From Pseudomonadota bacterium (GTDB taxonomy: Bacteria > Pseudomonadota > Alphaproteobacteria > Azospirillales > Azospirillaceae), in assembly GCA_023412175.1 (NCBI GenBank), contig JAEYOB010000549.1, positions 1-13,367 of the forward strand: a stretch of DNA of 13,367 nt, in the 5' to 3' direction. The translations under genes were made by a program, and so were the position numbers. Positions 13,353 through 13,367 of the stretch are shown here, piece after piece. The notes below the pieces were generated by a model. It did not search any database, had not been told where the DNA came from, and saw only the letters and a program-made list of their open reading frames with translations. How positions within the stretch are numbered: the stretch's first letter is position 1; each line of letters begins with the position of its first letter.

Positions 13353-13367
13353 GGCGCCGGCCCGCGC

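Overview
The window is GC-rich, with strong G/C preference at third codon positions, and reads as chromosomal DNA of an alphaproteobacterium. The gene set would fit the Rhodospirillales/Azospirillum group: acetoacetyl-CoA reductase for PHB synthesis, a Cache-domain chemoreceptor, a TreS-like glycosidase and a quinate/shikimate-type dehydroshikimate dehydratase. That placement is inference from gene content; no rRNA or other marker gene is present. I see no tRNA, rRNA, CRISPR array, transposase or integrase.

Layout. (1) 1-1508, minus: a type II toxin-antitoxin module. HigB-like toxin comes first, then a HigA-like antitoxin fused to an ImmA/IrrE-type (M78) metallopeptidase that runs off the left edge. 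A symmetric operator-like element lies in front of the toxin. (2) 1606-2188, minus: a small exported protein with four glycine/asparagine/glutamine repeats vaguely like curli subunits. It has a strong hairpin downstream, and its Shine-Dalgarno sequence is matched by a perfect 10-base complement in its own leader. (3) 2251-3954, minus: a methyl-accepting chemotaxis protein, divergent from (4) 4170-5831, plus: a trehalose-synthase-like GH13 enzyme, followed by a small STAS-domain protein (5958-6278). (5) 6503-7755, plus: three small proteins I cannot identify. (6) 7816-9012, minus: a small cupin protein and phaB. (7) 9323-9646, plus: another small unknown. (8) 9714-13352, minus: a likely operon reading GntR/FCD regulator, quiC-type bifunctional 3-dehydroshikimate dehydratase, a possible 23-codon mini-ORF, and an inositol-monophosphatase-family enzyme.

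How the genes fit together. The right-hand operon looks like a self-regulated catabolic unit: the GntR protein probably senses an acid intermediate, and QuiC turns 3-dehydroshikimate into protocatechuate. The phosphatase is joined to it by position and possibly by translational coupling. The TreS-like enzyme and PhaB both belong to carbon-reserve or compatible-solute metabolism. The STAS protein suggests partner switching, though no partner kinase or phosphatase is visible here. The most unusual local architecture is at 1606-2188. There a secreted repeat protein of unknown role carries a leader that could fold to hide its ribosome-binding site.
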